7,360 nt of DNA from an uncultured Planctomycetaceae bacterium. GTDB taxonomy: Bacteria > Planctomycetota > Planctomycetia > Pirellulales > Pirellulaceae. Under the pieces are notes generated by a model. The model made no database searches and had not been told where the DNA came from. It saw only the letters and a list, made by a program, of their open reading frames with translations. A program made the position numbers and the translations under genes. The stretch is taken from contig CAIYOB010000177.1 in assembly GCA_903927685.1 (NCBI GenBank), positions 1 through 7,360 of the forward strand. The letters are read 5' to 3'. Shown here in pieces: positions 1 through 5,938 of this stretch. Position 1 is the first letter of the stretch. The number at the start of each line of letters is the position of its first letter.

Positions 1-360
1 AAACTCTTCGCCAACAACCCTGGCGACGAAACCGTGCCGTTCACCCTGACCGCTGCCGGAGCCGAGTCACTCGCTGCCTCGGCGACGCGCGACCGGGGAA
101 GTCAGGATGTGATCTTGAAAGTCGTGAACGGCAGCGGCGCGCCGGCCAATGTCGAACTCGAGTTCCGCTGGGCTCCAGGACTTGGTCCCCTCGCCACAGT
201 CCTCACGCTGGCGAGCGGCAGCGGGCAGGACGAGAATTCCTTCGCCGAGCCGACCAAGGTCGCTCCGCAGGAAACTCATCTGCCCGTCGCCGCGGCCAAG
301 TTCCGCTACACTTTCCCCGCCAACTCGTTGACCGTCCTGCGGCTCCCGGTCGGCGAGTGA
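1..360 (+). CDS. Alpha-L-arabinofuranosidase (GH51), C-terminal fragment
   Basis: This is the last 119 codons of a gene that begins left of the window; frame 1 is open from base 1 to the TGA at 358-360. The translation begins KLFANNPGDETVPFTL, continues through an ASATRD segment and DVILKVVN, then ENSFAEPTKVAP, and finishes with YTFPANSLTVLRL. This succession matches, from memory of the family, the C-terminal beta-sandwich domain of GH51 alpha-L-arabinofuranosidases (Alpha-L-AF_C). That domain packs against the catalytic TIM barrel in enzymes removing terminal arabinofuranosyl residues from arabinan and arabinoxylan. The catalytic acid and nucleophile glutamates lie upstream and are not visible, so activity cannot be judged. 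The GTG at 34 is an internal valine, not a start, because coding similarity extends before it. The gene is separated by 169 nt from the next and is probably a different transcription unit. Confidence 0.82.
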   Translation, partial: KLFANNPGDETVPFTLTAAGAESLAASATRDRGSQDVILKVVNGSGAPANVELEFRWAPGLGPLATVLTLASGSGQDENSFAEPTKVAPQETHLPVAAAKFRYTFPANSLTVLRLPVGE

Positions 361-395
361 GGGCGGATGACGCGCGGGCCGCCGTTCCGCTCGCC
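352..395 (+). other. Possible stem-loop at the end of the GH51 gene
   Basis: Two nested inverted repeats flank the GH51 stop codon. GGCGAG at 352-357 can pair with CTCGCC at 390-395, and GGCGG at 362-366 can pair with CCGCC at 379-383, leaving a 12-nt loop. No U-tract follows, so this is not a canonical intrinsic terminator. It could be a stabilising 3' hairpin, or chance pairing in GC-rich DNA. Confidence 0.2.
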
Positions 396-529
396 CGACT
401 GGAGCAGCTGAAGGAGTTCCGTCCCCGAACGGCACCACGAGAGACAACCCACAAATCCCGGTGGCCGCCTTTTTTCCTGCGGCGTGGCTTGGTAATCTCG
501 ACTACCATGCAACTGGGGGAGGAATCGTA
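361..529. other. 169-nt intergenic gap before the ATPase/HNH cassette
   Basis: This is the longest non-coding stretch in the window and the natural place for the cassette's promoter. I see no convincing -35/-10 pair. A six-T run at 470-475 follows GC-rich sequence, but only a 3-bp stem (459-461 with 465-467) precedes it, too weak to call a terminator. There is no room for a typical retron non-coding RNA plus reverse transcriptase. A GTG at 461 extends the ATPase frame upstream, but the added 23 residues look like non-coding sequence and precede the strong ribosome binding site. Confidence 0.5.
518..523 (+). promoter_or_regulatory. Strong Shine-Dalgarno site of the ATPase gene
   Basis: GGAGGA, within GGGGGAGGA at 515-523, lies 6 nt before the ATG at 530. 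It is the best ribosome binding site in the window and decides the ATPase start in favour of 530 over the upstream GTG at 461. Confidence 0.8.
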
Positions 530-1924
530 ATGTACTTGAATGAGTTCTCGATTCAGCGGATCAAGTGCTTTCACGATGTCACTCTGAAGCTTCCCGAGAA
601 GGACGGGGATCACAGTGGCTGGAACGTGATTCTGGGTGGCAACGGCACAGGCAAAAGCACGCTGCTGCAGGCGATGGCGATTGCTCTGACAGGTCCCTTG
701 GTCGGCCAGCGATTGTTGTTCAATCCAGCTGGCTGGACACGAAAGGAACAGAAGTGGGGTGAGTTCTCGGCCAGGATCTCGCCCGGCCTCAACGATTCGG
801 CGATCGGACAACCGCGCAAGAAGCTCTACGTAGCCAAGTTCGCCCTGACCGGCAACGAAGCGGTCGAAGTCGAGGACGAAACCTACGACCAGCCGCAGAT
901 CGTCCAGTTGAAATCGGATCGCAAGGGACTTTCCACTGGACCCTACGCGGCTAGTCGGCCGGGCTGGCTCGCCTGTGGCTATGGCCCGTTTCGACGCTTG
1001 ACGGGCATGGGTGGCAGCGAAGAATACGACTTGGTCTACGCTCCCGGACGCGGCAAGCGGTTCGCAACGCTCTTTCGCGAGGGCGCTGCAATTACAAACG
1101 GTACCGAATGGCTCGTGTCCTTGTACACCCGCTCAATCGATCCTCATGAAGCCGATCAAGAGAAGATCGCGAATGATCTGCACCTCTTGCAGAAGGTGAT
1201 TAACAATCTCCTGCCTGGAGGAGTAACACTCGCTCGCGTGGATGCCAAGAACGTCTATTTCCAGACGATCGGCGGCGTGTCCGTCACCGTTCCCGAACTG
1301 AGCGACGGCTACCGCAGTTTTCTGGCCTTGGCCATCGACTTGCTCCGCCACATTCACGATGCCGCCAACGATTTTTCTGCGATTGTCCAGTGCGACGGAG
1401 AAATTCCTCGCATCACGATGGACGGCGTCGTGCTGATTGACGAAGTCGATGCCCACCTTCACCCGCGCTGGCAGCGGCAAATCGGTTTTCGTCTCTGCCA
1501 GGCCTTTCCGAAGTTGCAGTTCATCGTCACCAGTCACAGCCCGTTCGTCGCTCAGGCCGCCAATGATCATGGCCTGTTTGTGATGCGGCAGCCCAAGGGA
1601 TACGGATTTGTCGAGGCCATCCAACCGGTGCGTTCGGTGCGGGGATGGAGAGTCGATCAGGTGTTGACGGATCGGATGTTGTTCGACCTGGAGGGGACAC
1701 GCGACGAGCAAACCGAACAATTGATGGAACAACATCGGCAGCTGGCGGCGAAACGTGAATGGGGACAACTGACCGCGCAGGAACGCGACGGGTTGATCAG
1801 GCTCGAACAGGAATTGTCCGACGTGCTCACGGCTCCAGGCGAGACAGTCGAGTCGCGTGAGCGAGAACAGTCGATGCAGCGGTACGTCAACGAAACTCTC
1901 GCGGAGTTAAAGGGGCATCCTTGA
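530..1924 (+). CDS. ptuA: Septu PtuA-like ABC/OLD-family ATPase
   Basis: A 464-residue cytoplasmic ATPase, probably the regulatory or sensor subunit of a Septu-type anti-phage system. Visible in order: an N-terminal strand set (YLNEFSIQRIKCF) typical of RecF/SMC/OLD heads; Walker A GGNGTGKS at residues 36-43; a long middle region; an ABC-signature-like LSDGYRS at 257-263; Walker B VVLIDE at 300-305 with E305 as likely catalytic base; a D-loop DAHLHP at 307-312; and the switch histidine in TSHSP (H336). Residues about 390-435 are charged, rich in Q, E, R and L, and probably helical or coiled-coil. The head is therefore complete and should dimerise around ATP. The neighbour is decisive: the gene overlaps an HNH nuclease by 4 nt, the ptuA-ptuB order. 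ATPases of this fold also occur in OLD, Gabija and PARIS systems, but those partner with TOPRIM or helicase proteins. No TOPRIM domain is seen here. The ATPase call is near certain; the Septu assignment is inferred from the pair. Confidence 0.85.
   Translation: MYLNEFSIQRIKCFHDVTLKLPEKDGDHSGWNVILGGNGTGKSTLLQAMAIALTGPLVGQRLLFNPAGWTRKEQKWGEFSARISPGLNDSAIGQPRKKLYVAKFALTGNEAVEVEDETYDQPQIVQLKSDRKGLSTGPYAASRPGWLACGYGPFRRLTGMGGSEEYDLVYAPGRGKRFATLFREGAAITNGTEWLVSLYTRSIDPHEADQEKIANDLHLLQKVINNLLPGGVTLARVDAKNVYFQTIGGVSVTVPELSDGYRSFLALAIDLLRHIHDAANDFSAIVQCDGEIPRITMDGVVLIDEVDAHLHPRWQRQIGFRLCQAFPKLQFIVTSHSPFVAQAANDHGLFVMRQPKGYGFVEAIQPVRSVRGWRVDQVLTDRMLFDLEGTRDEQTEQLMEQHRQLAAKREWGQLTAQERDGLIRLEQELSDVLTAPGETVESREREQSMQRYVNETLAELKGHP
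1909..1915 (+). promoter_or_regulatory. Internal Shine-Dalgarno site for the HNH gene
   Basis: AAAGGGG inside the last codons of the ATPase gene lies 5 nt before the TTG at 1921. It supports that non-ATG start and suggests re-initiation by ribosomes ending the ATPase. Confidence 0.5.
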
Positions 1925-2661
1925 TCCGACTGCAAAGGCCCCTCGAGGCAGACGCTCTCCGGCAGCGAACGCGGCGATACCTTCAGCGCAGGCAGAAACA
2001 GGCTGCTGGGCTCGCTCCCCGATCACCGGCAATTTCGGCGGCTTGGTCCGGGTTCCTGAACACGGATGCCCGACACGAAGTGGATCGCGTCTTGAACGCT
2101 TGGACGCACACGAAATGCGCGTACTGTGAACAAGTCGCCGCGAAGGACATCGAACATTTCTATCCCAAGTCGGACTTCCCTGACCGCATGTTCCTCTGGG
2201 GGAATCTTCTCCGCGGCTGCAAGAACTGCAACAACGCTAAACGAGATCGTTTCCCGCTGGACATGGCGGGAGCCCCGCTCTTGATTGATCCCACGGCCGC
2301 CGACCCGTTCGACTTTTTTCGCTGGGATTTCCTGACCGGACAGACGATAGTCAATCCGCTGGAACCGCAAAGAACACGGGGCGAAACGACGCGAAGCCTC
2401 CTGGACCTGGACCAGGAACCGTTGTGCGAAGAACGTCGCAAGAAACTGGCCCTGATCCAGTATCTGTTGGCGCGGGTTGTCCACGAAAACCCCGTATCCC
2501 CTGAGACTTGCGACCGCCTGCGGGATGAACTAGCACCGCAACGACCTTGGTTGGCGATCGTCAGGCAATTGTTCACATTTTCTGGTGACGGTCGACTGCT
2601 CTTCGATTCTGCACGTCAGAAACTCCCGGAGATCAACGATTGGGTCAAGGACTGGTTGTAG
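1921..2661 (+). CDS. ptuB: Septu PtuB-like HNH endonuclease (TIGR02646-like)
   Basis: A 246-residue predicted HNH nuclease, the probable effector of the pair. The TTG start is chosen because it gives MIRLQRP, resembling the usual N-terminus of this family, sits after an AAAGGGG site and overlaps the ATPase stop as TTGA. The core lies at residues 66-107: C66-x2-C69, then DIEHFYPK (H79 in the EHF-x-P motif), W93-G-N95-L, then C100-x2-C103-N104 and K107. Four cysteines should hold a structural zinc; H79 and N95 belong to the metal-dependent catalytic fold. The last HNH position carries N/K rather than H, a common variant. The remaining residues (about 115-246) have no motif I recognise and may bind the ATPase. 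HNH proteins of this shape next to an ABC ATPase are the hallmark of Septu, where the complex degrades nucleic acid on phage infection. A retron-linked form exists, but no reverse transcriptase is seen here. Nuclease fold is very likely; target is unknown. Confidence 0.82.
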   Translation: MIRLQRPLEADALRQRTRRYLQRRQKQAAGLAPRSPAISAAWSGFLNTDARHEVDRVLNAWTHTKCAYCEQVAAKDIEHFYPKSDFPDRMFLWGNLLRGCKNCNNAKRDRFPLDMAGAPLLIDPTAADPFDFFRWDFLTGQTIVNPLEPQRTRGETTRSLLDLDQEPLCEERRKKLALIQYLLARVVHENPVSPETCDRLRDELAPQRPWLAIVRQLFTFSGDGRLLFDSARQKLPEINDWVKDWL

Positions 2662-2663
2662 TC

Positions 2664-2668
2664 AAGGA
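2664..2668 (+). promoter_or_regulatory. Shine-Dalgarno site of the ceramidase-family gene
   Basis: AAGGA lies 7 nt before the ATG at 2676 and just past the HNH gene's TAG (2659-2661). It fixes the start at 2676 rather than the in-frame TTG at 2640, which would lie inside the HNH gene and place 12 residues in front of the signal peptide. Confidence 0.65.
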
Positions 2669-2675
2669 ACCTGCC

Positions 2676-4811
2676 ATGAAGCCGAATTGCCTTTTGCTGT
2701 GCCTCGCCCTGCTGGCGAACGCCCCTGCCCGGCCGGCCGAATTCCGCGCCGGGGCGGCGGTCGTGGATGTCACACCTACCCAACTGCCCGTGCTGGTCAA
2801 CGGGGGGATGCTCAGCCGCAGTGCGGACACTGTCAGGAAGCCGATTCAAGCGCGGGCGCTGGTCCTGGACGACGGCCGCGAGCGGTTGGCCATCGTGGTT
2901 GTCGACAGCTGCATGATGCCGCGGGTGCTGCTGGACGAGGCCAAACAGCTGGCCGCCCAGCGGACCCAGATCCGCGCCGACCACATGCTGATGGCCGCCA
3001 CCCATTCGCATTCGGCGCCGTCCAGCCTGGGCTGCTTGGGCACCGAGGCCGATCCGGCCTACGTGCCCCTGCTCCGCGAGAAGCTCGCCCAGGCCGTGGC
3101 GGCGGCGGAAGCGAACTTGGAGCCGGCTCGCGTGGGCTGGGCCGCGGCCGATGCCGCCGAGTTTACGGCGCTGCGGCGCTGGATTCGCCGGCCCGATCGC
3201 ATCGCCGAAGATCCGTTCGGCAATCCGACCGTCCGGGCCAACATGCACGCCGGGCGGAACTGGGACGATGTCACCGGCGAGTCGGGACCGGAAGATCCTC
3301 AGCTGTCAATGATCTCGCTGCAAGCCGTCGACGGCCGCCCCTTGGCCGTGCTGGCGAATTTCTCGATGCATTATTTCGGTGACCAGCCGCTGAGCGCTGA
3401 CTACTTCGGCTTGTTCTGCGAGGGACTCCAGTCGGAATTAACTCCCGCTGGCGATGCGGGACAGAAAGCCTTCGTCGGAATCCTGTCGCATGGCTGCAGC
3501 GGCGACATCTGGCTGCGGGATTACACTCGGCCCGCCGGTTCGCAGCACGAGGACTGGACCATCGCAAGCTATACCGACGGCCTGCTGCAAATCGCCTTGC
3601 AGGCTTACAAGACCATCGCCTACACGGCCGACGTCGAGCTGGCCATGTCCGAGACGCGGCTGCCCTTGAAATACCGCGTGCCGGACAAGCAGCGGCTGGA
3701 ATGGGCTCAGCGGATCGTCGCGGCGATGGGCGACCGGCCGCCGAAAGACACCACCGAGGTCTATGCCCGCGAACAGATGATCCTGAACGAATGGCAGGCC
3801 ACCGACGTCGTGGTCCAGGCCCTGCGGATCGGCGACATCGGGATCGCCACTACGCCCACGGAAACCTACGCGCTGACCGGGCTGAAACTCAAGCTCCAGA
3901 GTCCGCTGCCCCAGACGATGGTGATCGAGTTGGCCAACGGCGGCGACGGCTATATCCCGCCGCCCGAGCAGCATCTGCTGGGCGGCTACAACACCTGGGC
4001 GGCCCGTTCGGCGGGATTGGAGGTGGCGGCCGAGCCCAAGATCGCCGAGGCGGCCCTGCAGGGATTGGAGGCGGTTGCCGGCCAGCCGCGGCGGACGTTT
4101 CAGCAGAGTCGCGGACCGGCCGCGGCTGCCGTCCTGGCCGCGGAGCCCGTGGCCTACTGGCGGCTGGATGAATTCGCCGGTCCCCGCGCGGTGGACTCGT
4201 CGGGTCAGAACCGAGACGCCTTCTACGAGCCGGCGGTGGTGTTCTTCCTGGCAGGCCCCTGCAGCGACCTGCTCTGTGCGGGCGGCGAGTTGAATCGCGC
4301 GGCCCATTTCGCCGGCGGCCGGCTGGAAACGCGGATCGCCGGGGTGACGGACCGCTATTCCGTGTCGCTCTGGTTCTGGAACGGGATGCCGGCCGAGGAC
4401 CGGGACGTCGCCGGCTGGATGTTCTCCCGCGGCCGCAATCACGGGCTCGGGCCGCACGGCGACCACCTGGGCGTCGGCGGCACGTCGGCAGCGCCCGGCA
4501 AGCTGATCTTCCAGCATGGCGACGATGCCCAGGACGCGGCGCGGCACGCTGGCCGCACCGAGATCGCCCGCTGGACTTGGAACCACGTGGCACTGGTCCG
4601 CGACGGACGGGTGGTGCGGGTCTATCTGAACGGCGCTGCAACGCCGGAGATCGAAAGCGACGTTCCCGCCGCTTTCCCGCCGGCCTGGGACCAATGGTTC
4701 TTTGGCGGCCGCTGCGACAACCAGGCGAATTGGGAAGGCCGTTTGGACGAGATCGCCGTGTTTGCTCGCCCGCTGTCGGCGGAGGAAGTCGCCGCGTTGG
4801 CCGGGAAGTGA
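2676..4811 (+). CDS. Secreted neutral/alkaline ceramidase-family hydrolase with C-terminal LamG domain
   Basis: A 711-residue exported protein. Residues 1 to about 22 (MKPNCLLLCLALLANAPARPA) form a Sec signal peptide with likely cleavage after an A-x-A-like site; there is no proper lipobox. Residues about 24-470 match the neutral/alkaline non-lysosomal ceramidase N-terminal family (PF04734). They show the opening AGAAVVDVTP, a THSHSAP motif (H110, H112), a third candidate zinc histidine H232 in NFSMHYFGD, HGCSGD with S275 at the place of the catalytic serine, TPTETYALTG, and NGGDGYIPP near 421-429. These fit a zinc-dependent amidase. Residues about 490-711 form a LamG/concanavalin-like jelly roll, opening with VAYWRLDE and closing with WEGRLDEIAVFARPLSAEEV, a typical LamG_3 ending that probably binds glycan or another surface ligand. 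Many planctomycete members are annotated ceramidase without tested substrate, so the true amide substrate is open. It begins 14 nt after the HNH gene and is followed 40 nt later by the URO-D-like gene. Confidence 0.87.
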   Translation: MKPNCLLLCLALLANAPARPAEFRAGAAVVDVTPTQLPVLVNGGMLSRSADTVRKPIQARALVLDDGRERLAIVVVDSCMMPRVLLDEAKQLAAQRTQIRADHMLMAATHSHSAPSSLGCLGTEADPAYVPLLREKLAQAVAAAEANLEPARVGWAAADAAEFTALRRWIRRPDRIAEDPFGNPTVRANMHAGRNWDDVTGESGPEDPQLSMISLQAVDGRPLAVLANFSMHYFGDQPLSADYFGLFCEGLQSELTPAGDAGQKAFVGILSHGCSGDIWLRDYTRPAGSQHEDWTIASYTDGLLQIALQAYKTIAYTADVELAMSETRLPLKYRVPDKQRLEWAQRIVAAMGDRPPKDTTEVYAREQMILNEWQATDVVVQALRIGDIGIATTPTETYALTGLKLKLQSPLPQTMVIELANGGDGYIPPPEQHLLGGYNTWAARSAGLEVAAEPKIAEAALQGLEAVAGQPRRTFQQSRGPAAAAVLAAEPVAYWRLDEFAGPRAVDSSGQNRDAFYEPAVVFFLAGPCSDLLCAGGELNRAAHFAGGRLETRIAGVTDRYSVSLWFWNGMPAEDRDVAGWMFSRGRNHGLGPHGDHLGVGGTSAAPGKLIFQHGDDAQDAARHAGRTEIARWTWNHVALVRDGRVVRVYLNGAATPEIESDVPAAFPPAWDQWFFGGRCDNQANWEGRLDEIAVFARPLSAEEVAALAGK

Positions 4812-4841
4812 CTTGCGAGCAGCTCGACCTAACCCAGTCAG

Positions 4842-4846
4842 AAAGG
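4842..4846 (+). promoter_or_regulatory. Shine-Dalgarno site of the URO-D-family gene
   Basis: AAAGG lies 5 nt before the ATG at 4852. It decides this start over codons further upstream in the same frame, which would overlap the LamG coding region. Confidence 0.55.
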
Positions 4847-4851
4847 CACCG

Positions 4852-5886
4852 ATGAACGGATACGAACGAACGATGTGTGTGTTGCGCGGCGAGTTGCCGG
4901 ACCGCGTGCCGGTGTGCCTGCACAATTTCCTGCCTGCGGCCCGCGAGGCCGGCATTTCGTTGGAACAGTCCTTGACCGACCCGGCTGCCGCGGCCCGCGT
5001 CCATCTGCAGGCGGTCGAAACGTATGGCTACGACTGCATCCTGATCGACCTGGACACGACCATGTTGGCCGAAGCGATGGGTGCGCAGCGCGACAGCACG
5101 CCGGGCGAGCCCGGGCACATTGCGGGTCCGGCCATCCGCAGCCTGGACGAAGCCGAGAAGTTGCGACCCGCGGACCCGGAACGGGACGGGCGGATTCCCG
5201 TGCTGCTCGAGGCGGTTCGGATCATGGCCCGCGCCGTCGGTGGCCGGGTGGCCATTCGCGGCAACGCCGACCAGTGCGCGTTCTCGTTGGCCGGCCTGCT
5301 GCGCGGGATGGAGGACTATCTGTGCGATCTGCTGACCGAGCCCGATCATCCCGGGCTGCAGCACCTGCTGGAGGTGTGTTACCAGACCCACCTGGCGACC
5401 CATCGGGCACTCCGCCGCGCCGGCGCCGATTTCACGTCGTTGGGGGACAGTCCCGCCGGGCCCGACGTCGTTTCGCCGGCGATCTTCCAGCGGTTCGCGC
5501 GGCCGTACCAAGAGCGGCTGATCCGTGATCTGGCGGCCGACGGGATCTTTGCGGTGATCCACATCTGCGGCAACACGTCCGCGATCCTGGAACAGCTGGC
5601 CGAATACCCGGCTTGCGGGTTCGAGTTGGATTACAAGACCGACGCCGCGCGGGCCAAGGCGACGGCGGGCCGCGCGCACGTCTTGTTCGGCAATGTCGAT
5701 CCCAGCGGCGTGCTCGCCCGCGGTTCGGCCGCGGACGTGTGCGAGGCGGCCCGGCGGCTAATCGAAACCTGGAAGCCCGGCGGCCGCTTTGTGCTGAACG
5801 CCGGCTGCGCCTTGCCCACCATGACGCCTCCCGAAAACATCCGAGCCCTGGTCGCCGCCGCCAGCGAATTCGGACGTTACGCTTGA
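4852..5886 (+). CDS. URO-D superfamily protein, methylcobamide:CoM methyltransferase-like (MtaA/MtbA/CmuA type)
   Basis: A 344-residue cytoplasmic TIM-barrel protein, near the usual length of the uroporphyrinogen decarboxylase superfamily. It begins MNGYERTMCVLRGELPDRVP, the standard opening of the non-HemE branch, and lacks the arginine-rich MRQAGR signature of true uroporphyrinogen decarboxylase, so a role in heme synthesis is unlikely. Instead it carries HICGNT (H237, C239) and, about 80 residues later, NAGCALP (C319). This H-x-C...C set is the zinc-ligand pattern of MtaA, MtbA and CmuA, which activate a thiol that accepts a methyl group from a corrinoid protein. LFGNVDPSGVL at about 281-291 and the final TPPENIRALV are also typical of this branch. 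No corrinoid protein, RamA-like activator or first methyltransferase lies in the window. In planctomycetes such homologues are numerous and mostly untested, so the methyl donor and acceptor are unknown. The gene follows the ceramidase-family gene by 40 nt and is likely co-transcribed with it. Confidence 0.85.
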   Translation: MNGYERTMCVLRGELPDRVPVCLHNFLPAAREAGISLEQSLTDPAAAARVHLQAVETYGYDCILIDLDTTMLAEAMGAQRDSTPGEPGHIAGPAIRSLDEAEKLRPADPERDGRIPVLLEAVRIMARAVGGRVAIRGNADQCAFSLAGLLRGMEDYLCDLLTEPDHPGLQHLLEVCYQTHLATHRALRRAGADFTSLGDSPAGPDVVSPAIFQRFARPYQERLIRDLAADGIFAVIHICGNTSAILEQLAEYPACGFELDYKTDAARAKATAGRAHVLFGNVDPSGVLARGSAADVCEAARRLIETWKPGGRFVLNAGCALPTMTPPENIRALVAAASEFGRYA

Positions 5887-5889
5887 CGG

Positions 5890-5903
5890 GCCTGGTGACA
5901 GGC
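5890..5903 (+). other. Small perfect hairpin with a GTGA (GNRA-type) loop
   Basis: GCCTG (5890-5894) and CAGGC (5899-5903) are perfect complements around the tetraloop GTGA, starting 3 nt after the URO-D-family stop. GNRA loops are unusually stable in RNA. No T-run follows, so it is not a classic terminator; it may stabilise the message between the two genes or be chance. A shorter GGGATTCCC dyad (5905-5913) comes directly after. Confidence 0.3.
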
Positions 5904-5938
5904 AGGGATTCCCGCCGCAACCGTAGAACCTGACCGAT

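Noticed and set aside
459..475. Intrinsic terminator ending in TTTTTT
   Set aside because: Only a 3-bp stem can be drawn before the T-run, far too weak for termination.
461..529. GTG at 461 as start of the ATPase
   Set aside because: The 23 extra residues do not look like an ATPase N-terminus, and the GGAGGA site 6 nt before ATG 530 gives a far better start.
361..529. Retron non-coding RNA upstream of the PtuAB-like pair
   Set aside because: No reverse transcriptase is encoded next to the pair, and the gap shows no long msr/msd-type inverted repeats.
2585..3382. 265-residue + strand frame crossing the HNH gene end and the ceramidase start
   Set aside because: Low-complexity Arg/Gly/Ala composition, no motif, and it overlaps two genes supported by ribosome binding sites and motifs.
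4013..4071. 11-nt direct repeat GGGATTGGAGG, copies at 4013-4023 and 4061-4071
   Set aside because: Both copies are in frame and encode similar GLE-containing helical segments of the ceramidase-family domain. It is best explained by codon use, not a mobile or regulatory repeat.
4816..4826. CGAGC-A-GCTCG palindrome between the ceramidase and URO-D genes
   Set aside because: A one-base centre cannot form a full hairpin, and short GC dyads are common by chance in this DNA.
3438..4955. 505-residue open frame on the minus strand
   Set aside because: It is antisense to the ceramidase-LamG gene, has an Arg/Gly/Pro-rich composition typical of high-GC antisense frames and shows no domain motif, while the + strand frame shows clear family motifs.
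3889..5679. 596-residue open frame on the minus strand
   Set aside because: It spans two well-supported + strand genes and their gap. Its sequence becomes almost entirely Arg/Pro/Ser-rich, as expected of a shadow frame.
4852..5886. HemE uroporphyrinogen decarboxylase of heme synthesis
   Set aside because: The N-terminal arginine signature of HemE is missing, and the zinc motif of the methyltransferase branch is present.
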